NCBI RefSeq assembly: GCF_902497555.1
Contig: NZ_CABVGP010000003.1
Coordinates: 186,001-250,000 of the forward strand
Direction: 5' to 3'
From: Amycolatopsis camponoti
GTDB lineage: Bacteria; Actinomycetota; Actinomycetes; Mycobacteriales; Pseudonocardiaceae
Length of the DNA: 64,000 nt
Below the pieces are notes generated by a model. It did no database searches, was not told the origin of the DNA, and saw only the letters and a list, made by a program, of their open reading frames with translations. The position numbers were made by a program, and so were the translations under genes. Below, one piece after another: positions 24,314 through 32,658 of the stretch (its first letter is position 1; each line of letters begins with the position of its first letter).

Positions 24314-24784
24314 CTACATCGTCGGCACGGCGCGGTCGTCCCAGGCGAACGTCCCGTTCCCCTTCGCCCAGCTGAGCCCGTGAATCCAGACCTTGGCCAG
24401 GATGCGCGTCGCGCCCGCAGCGTCCTGGCGGGGCCGGTGAAACCGGGTGACCCACCAGGTTCCCCGCGTCCTGTTCCGGCAGTACTGCCCCGCCGCGACG
24501 CCGCACTTCGAGCAGGGCACGCTGGCGCAGGCGTTCCAGGCCCGGCGCAGCGCGGACTTGACGACGGCCGGATCGCGGGTCGCCTTCGTCGTCGGGTCGA
24601 GGGTGAAGTAGTCGGTCACCAGCAGCGCCTGGGCGTGACCGAGCAGATCACCGCCGTCCGGCTGGCGCAGGCCACGGCCACCGAGCCCGCGACTCCGCAG
24701 GAGGTTGTCGCCTACCTCGTCGTCCGCATCGAACCGGACCTGCGACGCGGCGATAGCGGCGACCGCGGTCACCAGGTACGACAC
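24314..24784 (-). CDS. zinc-finger protein of actinobacterial mobile regions
   Basis: 156 residues from GTG 24782-24784, with AAGGAG seven bases upstream. The C-terminal half has a CSKCGVAAGQYC … TRFHRPRQDAA motif: a CxxC-x6-C pattern followed by His/Arg. This resembles the small treble-clef zinc fingers of the CPxCGAxPGxxC … HxxR kind, common in actinobacterial phages and islands, usually with DNA. The N-terminal part is mixed helix with no clear domain. Binding of zinc is inferred from the motif. Confidence 0.6.
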   Translation of the reverse strand: MSYLVTAVAAIAASQVRFDADDEVGDNLLRSRGLGGRGLRQPDGGDLLGHAQALLVTDYFTLDPTTKATRDPAVVKSALRRAWNACASVPCSKCGVAAGQYCRNRTRGTWWVTRFHRPRQDAAGATRILAKVWIHGLSWAKGNGTFAWDDRAVPTM

Positions 24785-25099
24785 CGGCGACTCCTTCCAG
24801 TTCAGGGACCGGGGCACATTCAGCACCTGCGCCCATCACCCTCATCACGCCACGGCGCCGCAATTCGCGAGGTTCAATCACACGAAAGAGTGGACACCGC
24901 TTCCGGCGGCACGGCGGGTTGCTGGTCCTCGGTCGGAGCCTCGCCTTGCCTGCGGCGGAGCGGGCGGGGCGCGTAAAGGAGTGCACTACCCGGTCCATCG
25001 GTCCACCGGTGATGATCGTGAGCCGCGCAGGGACGTGACACGGCGTTGGGCACCCGAACAGGTGACAGAGGTCGCGCGGGCACGTTGCCCAGCGAGACG

Positions 25100-25303
25100 A
25101 TGCCGATCATGAGCACGATCGCTCGTCGAGAGATAGGTGTTCAGCGGATTCCCGCGGCCGAGGGTGTGTGCTGGATCTGCGGCCGGCCGGCTGTCTCCGG
25201 CGAGCGCCTGCCCGGCCGGCGACCTCGAGTGCGTCTGCTGTGCTGGCAGCACGACCAAGCGGTGATCAACCCGCCCGGCGACCTCACCGCTCATGGCCGC
25301 TAG
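25100..25303 (+). CDS. small zinc-ribbon protein
   Basis: 67 residues. CWICGRPA … LLCWQHDQA supplies a CxxC and a CxxH pair about 25 residues apart, a likely single zinc site. ATG 25100 or 25109 may be the start; no strong ribosome site is seen. Family not recognised; tiny zinc proteins are frequent in mobile DNA. Confidence 0.5.
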   Translation: MPIMSTIARREIGVQRIPAAEGVCWICGRPAVSGERLPGRRPRVRLLCWQHDQAVINPPGDLTAHGR

Positions 25304-25483
25304 CCCCCATTGCCGTTCGCTGCCGCAACGAGTGGAGTTGACTCTCAGGCCGCGCCGAGTCGGCTTCGCGCAGCACGGCCAAAGGGGCCGCAACGTTGCC
25401 CGGCGTTGTGCAATGTGGCTGTCTGGGCGGCGGTCGTGGGAGAACCTGCACATCAACCGCCGCCCAGCCCTCGACAACCTCAG

Positions 25484-26362
25484 CTACAGAACGAGGCCGA
25501 GCAGACCTCCCAGCACCAGAACGACGACGATCACCGCCGCCACCAGCGCGATCCTGCGCACCCTCCGCCGATCACTCGCATAAATGCGCTTCCCATCAAC
25601 ATGCAGCGAGCGCCTCTCGTCGCCGACGGCGTGCCGGTTCGTTGGATAGGACACGTGCTCGCTGAGATCTTCGCGAACCCGACTGAGGACGTTCCGGACG
25701 TTGGAAGCACTGATCTCGAGGATCTCCGCAATCTCGACAGGCCTGTACCCCTCGAACAAGTTCAAGTAAGCGATCCGCTTGCGTTGCGTCGGCATCTGCA
25801 CCAGCAGGTCATGCACCAGCCGCACGTCGAGGTGGGTCTCGACCGACGACTCCGGGACGAGCGAGGACCACGTCCGAATTCCGCGTCCTTCCGCAAACCC
25901 ATCGCGGGCGCGGCTGTAACGGTCGGCTTCAGCGACGACCTTCCGCAACACCACGGTGTACAGCCATGCACGCTGCCAGACGATCGAGTCCCACTCAATC
26001 TTCGATGCCGCCTCGAACGTCTGCTGCACCACGTCCTCGGCGCCCGCATACGATTCCGGCAGTCCTCGCTCTACCGCGATCGTTCTGGCGAACCGGATCA
26101 AGCCGGGCGCCCACATCCGAAATGCCTCGGTCAAGGAGATCGGCTCCGGCGGCGTCCCGACCGGTCCGTGGTTGACGAGGCTTGGGCGGCTGAGCTCGTA
26201 CGAAAGCACCACCTTTCCCGCCTCGAGGTTGCGCCGCTCGACGCCTCCTGGGCTCCAGAGCGGGCACTGGTCTTCGAACAAGGCCGCCTTGGCACGTAGC
26301 AGTTCGCGCGGACCCACGTCCGGATCCAAGCCGAGTCGGAGTGCCAAGCTTTCACCAGTCAT
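25484..26362 (-). CDS. ECF-like sigma factor with C-terminal membrane helix
   Basis: 292 residues; ATG 26360-26362 overlaps the stop of the upstream gene (ATGA). Sigma region 2 lies at about 80-150 (GAEDVVQQTFEAASKIEW … WQRAWLYTVVLRKVVAE) and region 4 at about 190-235 (RKRIAYLNLFEGYRPVEIAEILEISASNVRNVLSRVRE). After a basic linker the chain ends in one strong membrane helix (270-292, IALVAAVIVVVLVLGGLLGLVL). Ordinary ECF sigma factors are soluble and held by a separate membrane anti-sigma. This one seems to carry its own anchor, so release by proteolysis or action at the membrane is inferred. The first 75 residues are an unassigned extension. Confidence 0.8.
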   Translation of the reverse strand: MTGESLALRLGLDPDVGPRELLRAKAALFEDQCPLWSPGGVERRNLEAGKVVLSYELSRPSLVNHGPVGTPPEPISLTEAFRMWAPGLIRFARTIAVERGLPESYAGAEDVVQQTFEAASKIEWDSIVWQRAWLYTVVLRKVVAEADRYSRARDGFAEGRGIRTWSSLVPESSVETHLDVRLVHDLLVQMPTQRKRIAYLNLFEGYRPVEIAEILEISASNVRNVLSRVREDLSEHVSYPTNRHAVGDERRSLHVDGKRIYASDRRRVRRIALVAAVIVVVLVLGGLLGLVL

Positions 26363-26565
26363 GCGGGCTTCCCACCGCAGACGATGACACTCCACCAGTC
26401 GCCCCCGGCAGTCTGTTCAGCGATTTCGGAACCGGCCGGCAGCGACGCCGCCGCAGTCAGCAGTTCAGCACGTGCCCGCGACCGGTGCCGGTAGGCCACT
26501 GCCTGGGCGAGCGACAGCGCACAGCGCGCCGCCGCTCCCGCAGCGACCACGATCTCAAGCGTCAT
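26359..26565 (-). CDS. small membrane protein coupled to the sigma factor
   Basis: 68 residues from ATG 26563-26565 behind GGAGGA. An N-terminal hydrophobic segment (LEIVVAAGAAARCALSLAQAVAY) is followed by a basic and then polar tail (GGDWWSVIVCGG). Its stop codon overlaps the sigma factor start, so the two are made together. It could modulate the sigma factor; nothing in the sequence proves this. A more distant match in build is the 63-aa protein at 21443-21634. Confidence 0.6.
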   Translation of the reverse strand: MTLEIVVAAGAAARCALSLAQAVAYRHRSRARAELLTAAASLPAGSEIAEQTAGGDWWSVIVCGGKPA

Positions 26566-26843
26566 GACGACTTCCTCCGGTCTCACCGGCTGCGCGGGTT
26601 GAGCAGCCTTCTACTGACTGAGTGGTCATGGAGTCGCGAAACGCTCACTGCGAGTTTCAACGATTTTCTCCTCCGGTGGCAGGACTGCGTCTGACCTGCG
26701 GAAGGCCGCTTAATCCCAGCTTCTCCCGGGGCCCGGGAACTTTCCAGGAGGGCGCTCGTTGGAACATAGGGTCGGCGCTCCCTGCTGCTGCCACAAGGTG
26801 GCCCGCCGACCCCCCTTCAATGAGAATTGAAGGGATACAAGCC

Positions 26844-27036
26844 ATGTGGGCTTGGATTTTGGGCAGCTGCGCTGTCTACCTCGCGGTGTTGATCGCATAC
26901 GCCACACACATCGCCCTCTCGGCGCCCCACGGAGACCCAGCGCGTGCAGGCCCACAAGGTGCTGCGACGGCTGAGCTGGCTCGCCGTCAAACTCGCCACC
27001 ATCCTCTGGAAGCTCCACGAAGCGGGGATGCTCTAG
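26844..27036 (+). pseudogene. frameshifted small membrane protein of the KLHE family
   Basis: It opens MWAWILGSCAVYLAVLIAY and, after a one-base frame change near 26932-26940, continues QRVQAHKVLRRL … LWKLHEAGML and TAG. Both parts match the intact protein at 27566-27775 (WILGGYAV … KRADAYKVLKLL … LLKLHEMGVI). GAAGGGA precedes the ATG. Either the gene is broken or the sequence has an error there. Confidence 0.6.
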
Positions 27037-27048
27037 AGCTTCGAGCCC

Positions 27049-27078
27049 GCCGGCGCCCAGGCGCACCTGGGCGCCGGC
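27049..27078 (+). terminator. terminator after the small membrane gene
   Basis: 13-bp perfect stem (GCCGGCGCCCAGG with CCTGGGCGCCGGC) and CGCA loop, 13 bases past the TAG. Confidence 0.75.
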
Positions 27079-27363
27079 GTCGTGCTGCCTCGAGCTGAGG
27101 AAATTTGGTGTCGCTGTGCGTGCGTCGTCCGGGCTTGCTAGTTGCAGCTGTCCGGGTGGCCGTGCGCGTCGAGCAACCCGCTCCGCCCCTGCGCGCTCTC
27201 GAGCAAGCTGCCACCTCGCCCGAAATCAGCTTCGACACGCTCCTCGAAATCCTGGCCGCGTTGCCCGACCACACGCACGTCCTGGCTGACATGGCCGCCG
27301 TCGTCGCCCAAGCGACTTCGCTCGTTCTGTCGGTGCAGTGTACCTATTTGATCGTGCAATATT

Positions 27364-27543
27364 TTGTTCTTCGACCCGGCCAGCTCACCCGGCCTGGCCA
27401 TCGCGTCGAGCTTCGGCGAAGCCACCGCCATACAGCAGCGGGCGCGCGATGACCGCGCCCTGGCCTTTGGGCAAGGCTACCGTGCCGGTGAAGACTTTGT
27501 CAGCCTCAACGGACGCGGGTGGCTACCTGGAGGGGCTGGGTAG
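27364..27543 (+). CDS. hypothetical 59-aa protein, start uncertain
   Basis: The frame encodes a natural-looking polar sequence (FFDPASSPGLAIASSFGEATAIQQRARDDRALAFGQGY …). An in-frame stop at 27349-27351 bounds it; TTG 27364 is the only near start and lacks a ribosome site. A second frame from GTG 27105, with AGGA upstream, overlaps its first 90 bases (… SFDTLLEILAALPDH …). The two may be one gene split by a frameshift. Family not recognised. Confidence 0.35.
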   Translation: MFFDPASSPGLAIASSFGEATAIQQRARDDRALAFGQGYRAGEDFVSLNGRGWLPGGAG

Positions 27544-27565
27544 CCGACCGCGTCCGACCAACGGG

Positions 27566-27775
27566 TCAGATGACACCCATCTCGTGCAGCTTGAGCAGCA
27601 GACCGACGAGACCGCCCGCGCCACCGGAACCGAGCACGATGCCGGTCAACAACTTGAGCACCTTGTAGGCATCCGCGCGTTTGTCCGGGTCGTTCACGAA
27701 CAGGGCCACGAAGCCGGCGCAACCGAGTAGTAGCAGGAACAGCACGGCGTAGCCGCCGAGGATCCAGGCCAACAC
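27566..27775 (-). CDS. small membrane protein, KLHE family
   Basis: 69 residues from GTG 27773-27775 behind GGAGA. Two membrane helices (WILGGYAVLFLLLLGCAGFVALFV and LTGIVLGSGGAGGLVGLLL) flank a charged loop (DPDKRADAYKVLK), and the chain ends KLHEMGVI. The broken gene at 26844-27036 is a paralogue. Function unknown. The gap to the right (27776-28225) contains no supported gene. Confidence 0.6.
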   Translation of the reverse strand: MLAWILGGYAVLFLLLLGCAGFVALFVNDPDKRADAYKVLKLLTGIVLGSGGAGGLVGLLLKLHEMGVI

Positions 27776-28225
27776 AGTGTCTCCACTCGACCTGACCTGG
27801 AAACCGCTGGGCTCGGCTTTCAGGACAGGCACAGGCGGGGTTCCGTGCTCCTGGCTGATACACAAAGCGGAGTGAATGTAAAGCCCAGTGCCCCGAATTG
27901 GTCCTATTGACGCGGTGTGTCGACCACACCACACGTTCAGTAGTCGGCCGAGGCATTTTTTCCACCTTACCCGCATAACGCAATCGAGGCCACGACCTCC
28001 TTGACCTGCACTTTCTCTGGGCTGCGGTGTGGCCATACCTGGCTGCGAACGTGTAGGTGTCGGTCGCCTGGGGCTGGTCTCATTGGCCCCGATGCCAGCT
28101 GCGTCGCCACTTCGCCAAGCACCGCGCCCACGTCGCCGCCGACCTCGCGACGCACCACGAACCTCAGAGCCGCCGGATGGCACCCCGCCGGCCCGGGGAC
28201 CTAATCTCGAGCAAGGGGGTGGCCG

Positions 28226-28472
28226 GTGAGCAGAACGTACGTCGCGACTAGAGACATCCCGCTCGGCGAGCTGACGAAGACCCCAGGGAAACACCAATCG
28301 CGGCGACGTCGGGAAGGTCCGCGAGTCGATCAACGGCCAGTATCGGGCGCTGGCGGTCCGGCAGACCGGCGACAGCTGGTGGGTGATCTTGGCGGGGAAC
28401 CACGCTTTCGAGGCGATCCGGCGGGAGCGGCGCACGACGGCGCGGTGGGAGGTCACCACCTGCGACGACTAG
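28226..28472 (+). pseudogene. frameshifted gene, unknown family
   Basis: GTG 28226 with AAGGGGG upstream starts SRTYVATRDIPLGELTKTPG. After a one-base shift near 28285 the text continues GDVGKVRESINGQYRALAVRQ, then SWWVILAGNHAFEAIRRER … WEVTTCDD and TAG. Read together this is a single protein of about 80 residues. The ribosome site and smooth text suggest recent loss of function or a sequencing error. Confidence 0.5.
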
Positions 28473-28858
28473 ACCGCGCCGGATCAACCTGCTCGACAAC
28501 CGCGCCAGCGAGCTGGGCGGCTACGACGACGCCCTGGTCCACCTGTTGTCCTACCTAGACGAGAGCTACGAGGGCACCGGGTACAGCAGGACGACGTCGC
28601 CCCGCTGCTAGAACCGCCGGGCCTCGGCAACGACGGCGAGGGCAAGGTGTCCCTGGCCGGGGTCGGCGAGCCGGTCGTGGCGTACCAGCTGGTTGTTCGA
28701 CGACGAGACGCAACACGCCCGCTGGCACGGGTTCGCGCGCTGCTGCACACCGCCGACCAGTCCGCGGTCGAGGAGGAAGGCCGTGCATGGCTGACAAAAG
28801 CGCAAGCTGGCATGGATGAGCCGGCCGGGGCTGGCATCGCACGCCACCTCGGTCGGGT
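28473..28858. other. decayed coding sequence
   Basis: Plus-strand protein-like pieces appear in changing frames: INLLDNRASELGGYDDALVHLLSYLDESYEG, QQDDVAPLLEPPGLG and SWLFDDETQHARWHGFAR. None has a proper start or end. It is probably one or two genes in decay, next to the NACHT gene's 3' end. Confidence 0.4.
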
Positions 28859-31018
28859 TCACGCGAGCCGCTCACCCACGTTTTTTGCAACGAGCTCGAG
28901 GTCGATACCGAAAAAACCTTGACCTCGTTTAACCGCAGACATTGCCAGCATTGGTTTCATTACGTGAATTCCCGAACTATCTCCGATTAGAAACGAGCTC
29001 CTTATCTGCTCCAATGGCATCTGCCTCAGGAAATTCAGGACGTCTCGTATCTTATCCTCGCGAACTCCCAAATCCCAAAGGCGCACTGCGACCGCCAGAA
29101 TTAGTACATCTTTAAATGCATATCGACCACCGGGGTGCACACCGTTAATAGATGCTGCGATCTCTCCACTATCAAGCCAGCGTTCAGCCTGCCCCGGTAA
29201 TAGTTCCAGCTTTTCGATAACCTCAGGCAAAGAGTAGCCCTCGACGACCGCGCCGGCTGGAGTAATCCTTTTAGCGATCGATTTGAGAACAGAAGGATTC
29301 GACATCCTTACAAAGCGAGACGCTGCCAGCAGCATGGCTCCCAGATTACCATCCTCACCAGGCGGCAGCCGGGCGATAATGTCAGCCATTTCAGCAAAAA
29401 GAATTTCGCCGCCGCGCATCACGCTGTCATCAAAAATTTGCAGCACAAAGACCAACACCGATGCCGGTAGCTCCAACTGCAAATTTTCGACGAGGAATCG
29501 CGCAATCACATTCGGATTGCGATCTTCACGAACTATACGAGAAGCCGCCATGTGAGCAAGAATTGCAGTATGGGTGAACGAGTACAGCTCATCACCGACA
29601 TCATTGACACCTACTACACTAATCACATTTGCTCGACCAGAAAAATACTCCACAAGATTGTCGACAAGCGCCCATCCGCGACGCCCCTCGGCTTCAGCAA
29701 CGGTATCACTTATATAATCACTGACTTGACTTAATGCGACAGCCTGACCACCACGTTTTGCGTACCACAAAGCAAGATCTTCGAGGACCCGGCGAACGAG
29801 ATAGCGGCTCAGGGCAGCGGTTTGAATACCGCGAACAACGTCCCAGTCGAACGTCGCTAGCTCCACCACCTTGTTGACGATTTCGGCGCAGTGATATCGA
29901 AATTCCCCAGAAGGAAGTCTCCCTGAGAGAGCTGCCGCGTGCGACAAGAGCAGCGGCGTCCGCCAAATATCCGTGACTCGGTCAATAAGACCAAAGAACT
30001 CCGCCGCAGTCAGCTTGCCAGGATGACCTGCATCATCCAGGGCAAATATCCGATTTACAAGGTCGCCAGCCTGCATACGACTCAAAGGAAGTATTCTATA
30101 CTCGAGAAATAATGCCGGGTCCAGCCGAACGACACCATAGTCAGTCAATCGTGAAGTAACCAGGACACGCGTCATCGGATAGACGTTGCAGAAAGACTCA
30201 ATCTGCGAAGACAAGGTCCTTCGCACCGCCAAATCAGACACCTCGTCTAGGCCGTCGATAATTATCAACGCCGAACCTTTAACGAGCAACCCCTGCACAA
30301 AATTATTTGGCGGACGCAATGGCATAACTCGAAGTAGAGACGCCTCGACAAGATCGACAAGAGGCAAGGAAAGATCAAAGAATTCTCGACCAGACAGATA
30401 GAACGGAACGAAGGAGCTATCCAGACCAGCGTGCTGCAACATCAGGAAGCGGCACGTCATCGTCTTGCCAGCGCCCTGATCCGCTAGCAATACCGTCTTT
30501 GAACCCGGCGCCGAAACTGTCGACTGGAGATCATCAAGATAAACTGATCCGTCCCTGCTGTCGCCCTCGCCCTTTGAGAACAACGGCGCCACAAAGATGT
30601 CACGAAGCTGCGCGCGCTGTCTTTCTGCAAAGTTTGGAACGGTTGTTCGACCATATTCCATGCGCACAAATTCGCGGTAATTTCGCAGATAATCATCTGT
30701 GGCATCATCGCCACCTTTTGCAGATATCCACAGCTGTCGGAACTCTTCTTCCGCTCCTCCAAGGAACTCGACAACCGCCTTGAGGGCACCCCAACGCGGC
30801 ACACGCGAACCACTGAATATTTGCGCTATCGTCGTATGACTAAGTTCTGTTCCACGGTTTCTTACGCCCTCCGCGACTGCTCGCGTGCTGGGCATGCCCG
30901 CCTCCAAACGAAGGCGCTCCAAGGCGCCGTGCAGCTGCCGCCACGTCTCGCCAAGATCATCACCGCGGCCACTGGGGTTAGACATCTCTCCCACTTGATC
31001 GTTCCGTATGACCCCCAT
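28859..31018 (-). CDS. NACHT-type STAND ATPase with N-terminal HTH and C-terminal MerR-like HTH
   Basis: 719 residues. An XRE-like HTH domain (about 25-85) precedes a NACHT NTPase with P-loop ADQGAGKT (179-186) and Walker B LIIIDGLDE (251-259). A helical region follows. Residues about 594-666 (YSLPEVIEKL … WLDSGEIAA … GRYAFKDVLILAVAVRLWDLGVREDKIRDVL) have the layout of a MerR-type winged HTH. NACHT proteins with HTH domains often act in phage defence or as ATP-driven regulators. The gene is far less GC-rich than its neighbours, a sign of transfer. ATG 31018 (GGGAGG upstream) or ATG 30985 may be the start. A two-helix membrane protein gene is divergent. Confidence 0.85.
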   Translation of the reverse strand: MGVIRNDQVGEMSNPSGRGDDLGETWRQLHGALERLRLEAGMPSTRAVAEGVRNRGTELSHTTIAQIFSGSRVPRWGALKAVVEFLGGAEEEFRQLWISAKGGDDATDDYLRNYREFVRMEYGRTTVPNFAERQRAQLRDIFVAPLFSKGEGDSRDGSVYLDDLQSTVSAPGSKTVLLADQGAGKTMTCRFLMLQHAGLDSSFVPFYLSGREFFDLSLPLVDLVEASLLRVMPLRPPNNFVQGLLVKGSALIIIDGLDEVSDLAVRRTLSSQIESFCNVYPMTRVLVTSRLTDYGVVRLDPALFLEYRILPLSRMQAGDLVNRIFALDDAGHPGKLTAAEFFGLIDRVTDIWRTPLLLSHAAALSGRLPSGEFRYHCAEIVNKVVELATFDWDVVRGIQTAALSRYLVRRVLEDLALWYAKRGGQAVALSQVSDYISDTVAEAEGRRGWALVDNLVEYFSGRANVISVVGVNDVGDELYSFTHTAILAHMAASRIVREDRNPNVIARFLVENLQLELPASVLVFVLQIFDDSVMRGGEILFAEMADIIARLPPGEDGNLGAMLLAASRFVRMSNPSVLKSIAKRITPAGAVVEGYSLPEVIEKLELLPGQAERWLDSGEIAASINGVHPGGRYAFKDVLILAVAVRLWDLGVREDKIRDVLNFLRQMPLEQIRSSFLIGDSSGIHVMKPMLAMSAVKRGQGFFGIDLELVAKNVGERLA

Positions 31019-31105
31019 ACGCTACCTGACCTCCCGAGGTTTACAACTTCTTACAGAGTCTGACATGCTGCTACGAGTCACTTCGAGGGATCCAGGAGGA
31101 TCACC

Positions 31106-31315
31106 ATGTCCGTCCAACCCCCGTCCCACGACCCCTGGCTCGTTGTGTGGCTCGCCTTGAGCGCCGTCGTCGCGTTGCTCATCGGCACCGGAACCGGTGT
31201 GCTCGGTTGGCTCAGCGGCCAGGGGGCGGCAGCGGCGGTGATCACCGGGGGTATCGGTTTCGGAGGAACCATGGGGCTTGCGCTCGCCGTGATCGGGCTG
31301 ACGCGACGCCGCTAG
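31106..31315 (+). CDS. small two-helix membrane protein, TGG-motif family
   Basis: 69 residues; ATG behind AGGAGG. Two membrane helices: LVVWLALSAVVALLIGTGTG and, after a short loop, AAAAVITGGIGFGGTMG leading into the second. The AVITGG motif and GTG turn tie it to the proteins at 13401-13691 and 17358-17555. It is divergent from the NACHT gene across an 87-base gap, so both may be controlled from the same site. A role as membrane effector or anchor of the NACHT protein is speculation from position. Confidence 0.65.
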   Translation: MSVQPPSHDPWLVVWLALSAVVALLIGTGTGVLGWLSGQGAAAAVITGGIGFGGTMGLALAVIGLTRRR

Positions 31316-32394
31316 TTGCGGTCAAGCTCGATCACGCCGCCCGGGTGCGCGTACGTCCCCCCTCCGCGTTCACCCGCCAGCTCTCCCCGTACCTTTTTCG
31401 TAGTTCCAGATCAAGGAGTTGTGGTCACCAGGCCCGGCATGACTTGCACCCCCAATCGAACCCATGATCCGGGGGGCTGTCACCGGGTCTGGTGGCATCG
31501 ACCGACCGCGGGCAGAGACACGACCACCAACTCGTGAGTCTCCTCGTAACGTGGGTGCCGGCGCTCGATGCCTGATCTGTGATCACGACGCGGCGAACGA
31601 ACGTCAGGTTCCGGAAGCCGCTTCGGCGGCGATGCCGCGGGCAGCGGCGGAAAACCACGGCAAGCAGGAGCGGGCCTCACCGCACTGGTCCTAGACGAGG
31701 ACCGGGCCTCAAGCCGCTGGCTAACGACTTTCAAGCGGAGGCCATCGAGTGGCAGTCGGCGATCATATTTGTGCGGCTGAACCCGTCTGGTGGGGGTAGC
31801 GTCAGGCGCGTCGAGGTTCCTCGATTGGAAGGCCACGGCGCTCCACCGCCGGAAGGCCTCGGCTCCTATCCCGGCAACGACGCGTCAAATCGACCTACGC
31901 CCTTGATGGGAGAGAGCCGGCAAACCGAGTGCTCCCCTCCAAGATCGATTTGTCCGGTGCCATAGGGACGAGTAGCGGGCGCCGAGCAGGCGGGATCGTC
32001 TGGGCCAGCTTCCGGCTCTGCCGGCGCCGATGTCGTCGCACCACGGACGCCGCCGTCCCAGACGCGCAGCAGGACGAACCGGAGGCTCGGTGAGCCGGTT
32101 GAGCGTCGAGCACACATCGGCGATTGATACTGCATCAGATCACGCGGGCACCCACGACTCTGACCACACGGGCATCGGACCTCAGGTCAAACCCGCCTCG
32201 GATGAAGTCCACGCACGCTGGCGGTCATCGCTTCGGTCCACTGCCCGTCTGATGCCGAGCAGCTGGTCGCGTTCGTTGGGCCGGTTTCGGCACGCGAGTG
32301 AAAACGGAGACGCAACGGAGCCCCCAAGTGGACCCGCTATCACCAGTAGACCTTCCCGCCGACGAAACGAGCAGGTCAAACGCTTGCCTTCTTG
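31316..32394. other. gene-free stretch at the island edge
   Basis: About 1.1 kb between the small membrane gene and the tRNA without a supported gene; open frames lack ribosome sites and family character. Its right end touches the 3' end of tRNA-Thr, the usual place for an attachment site. I found no repeat of the tRNA 3' end within the window. Confidence 0.45.
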
Positions 32395-32467
32395 AGCCGC
32401 CAAGGGGGCTCGAACCCCTGACCTTCTGTTTACAAGACAGATGCTCTACCAGCTGAGCTATAGCGGC
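32395..32467 (-). tRNA. tRNA-Thr (anticodon TGT)
   Basis: Folds as a standard tRNA of 73 bases: acceptor GCCGCTA pairs with TGGCGGC, the D-arm contains AGCTCAGCTGG, the anticodon loop CTTGTAA carries TGT at 32432-32434, and the T-arm contains GGTTCGAGCC. The discriminator base is T and CCA is not encoded. It reads ACA codons. The 3' end faces the accessory region. Confidence 0.95.
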
Positions 32468-32611
32468 CTAGCGCCCAAGCGCCAGCACCAGTGTATCGGG
32501 CTGTCCGCAAGATCCTCTCGAGAGGCATGATCCCCAGCTCCAGGCCACTATGGAGCCACGTGGTGCACGCCACTGCAACGAACGACACACTGTCGTCGAT
32601 GGTCCGGGAGA

Positions 32612-32640
32612 GACACGTAGAGACACGTGGAAGGACACGT
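32612..32640. promoter_or_regulatory. three GACACGT repeats before the exporter gene
   Basis: GACACGT occurs at 32612-32618, 32622-32628 and 32634-32640, about one helix turn apart, just before the GAGGAGG ribosome site of the gene at 32659. It is a plausible regulator or leader element. Confidence 0.4.
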
Positions 32641-32658
32641 AGAGCGAGGAGGTGGATC

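Noticed and set aside
31440-31480. Sequence resembling a tRNA T-arm, a possible att remnant
   Set aside because: The stem does not pair and there is no match to tRNA-Thr beyond a few bases.
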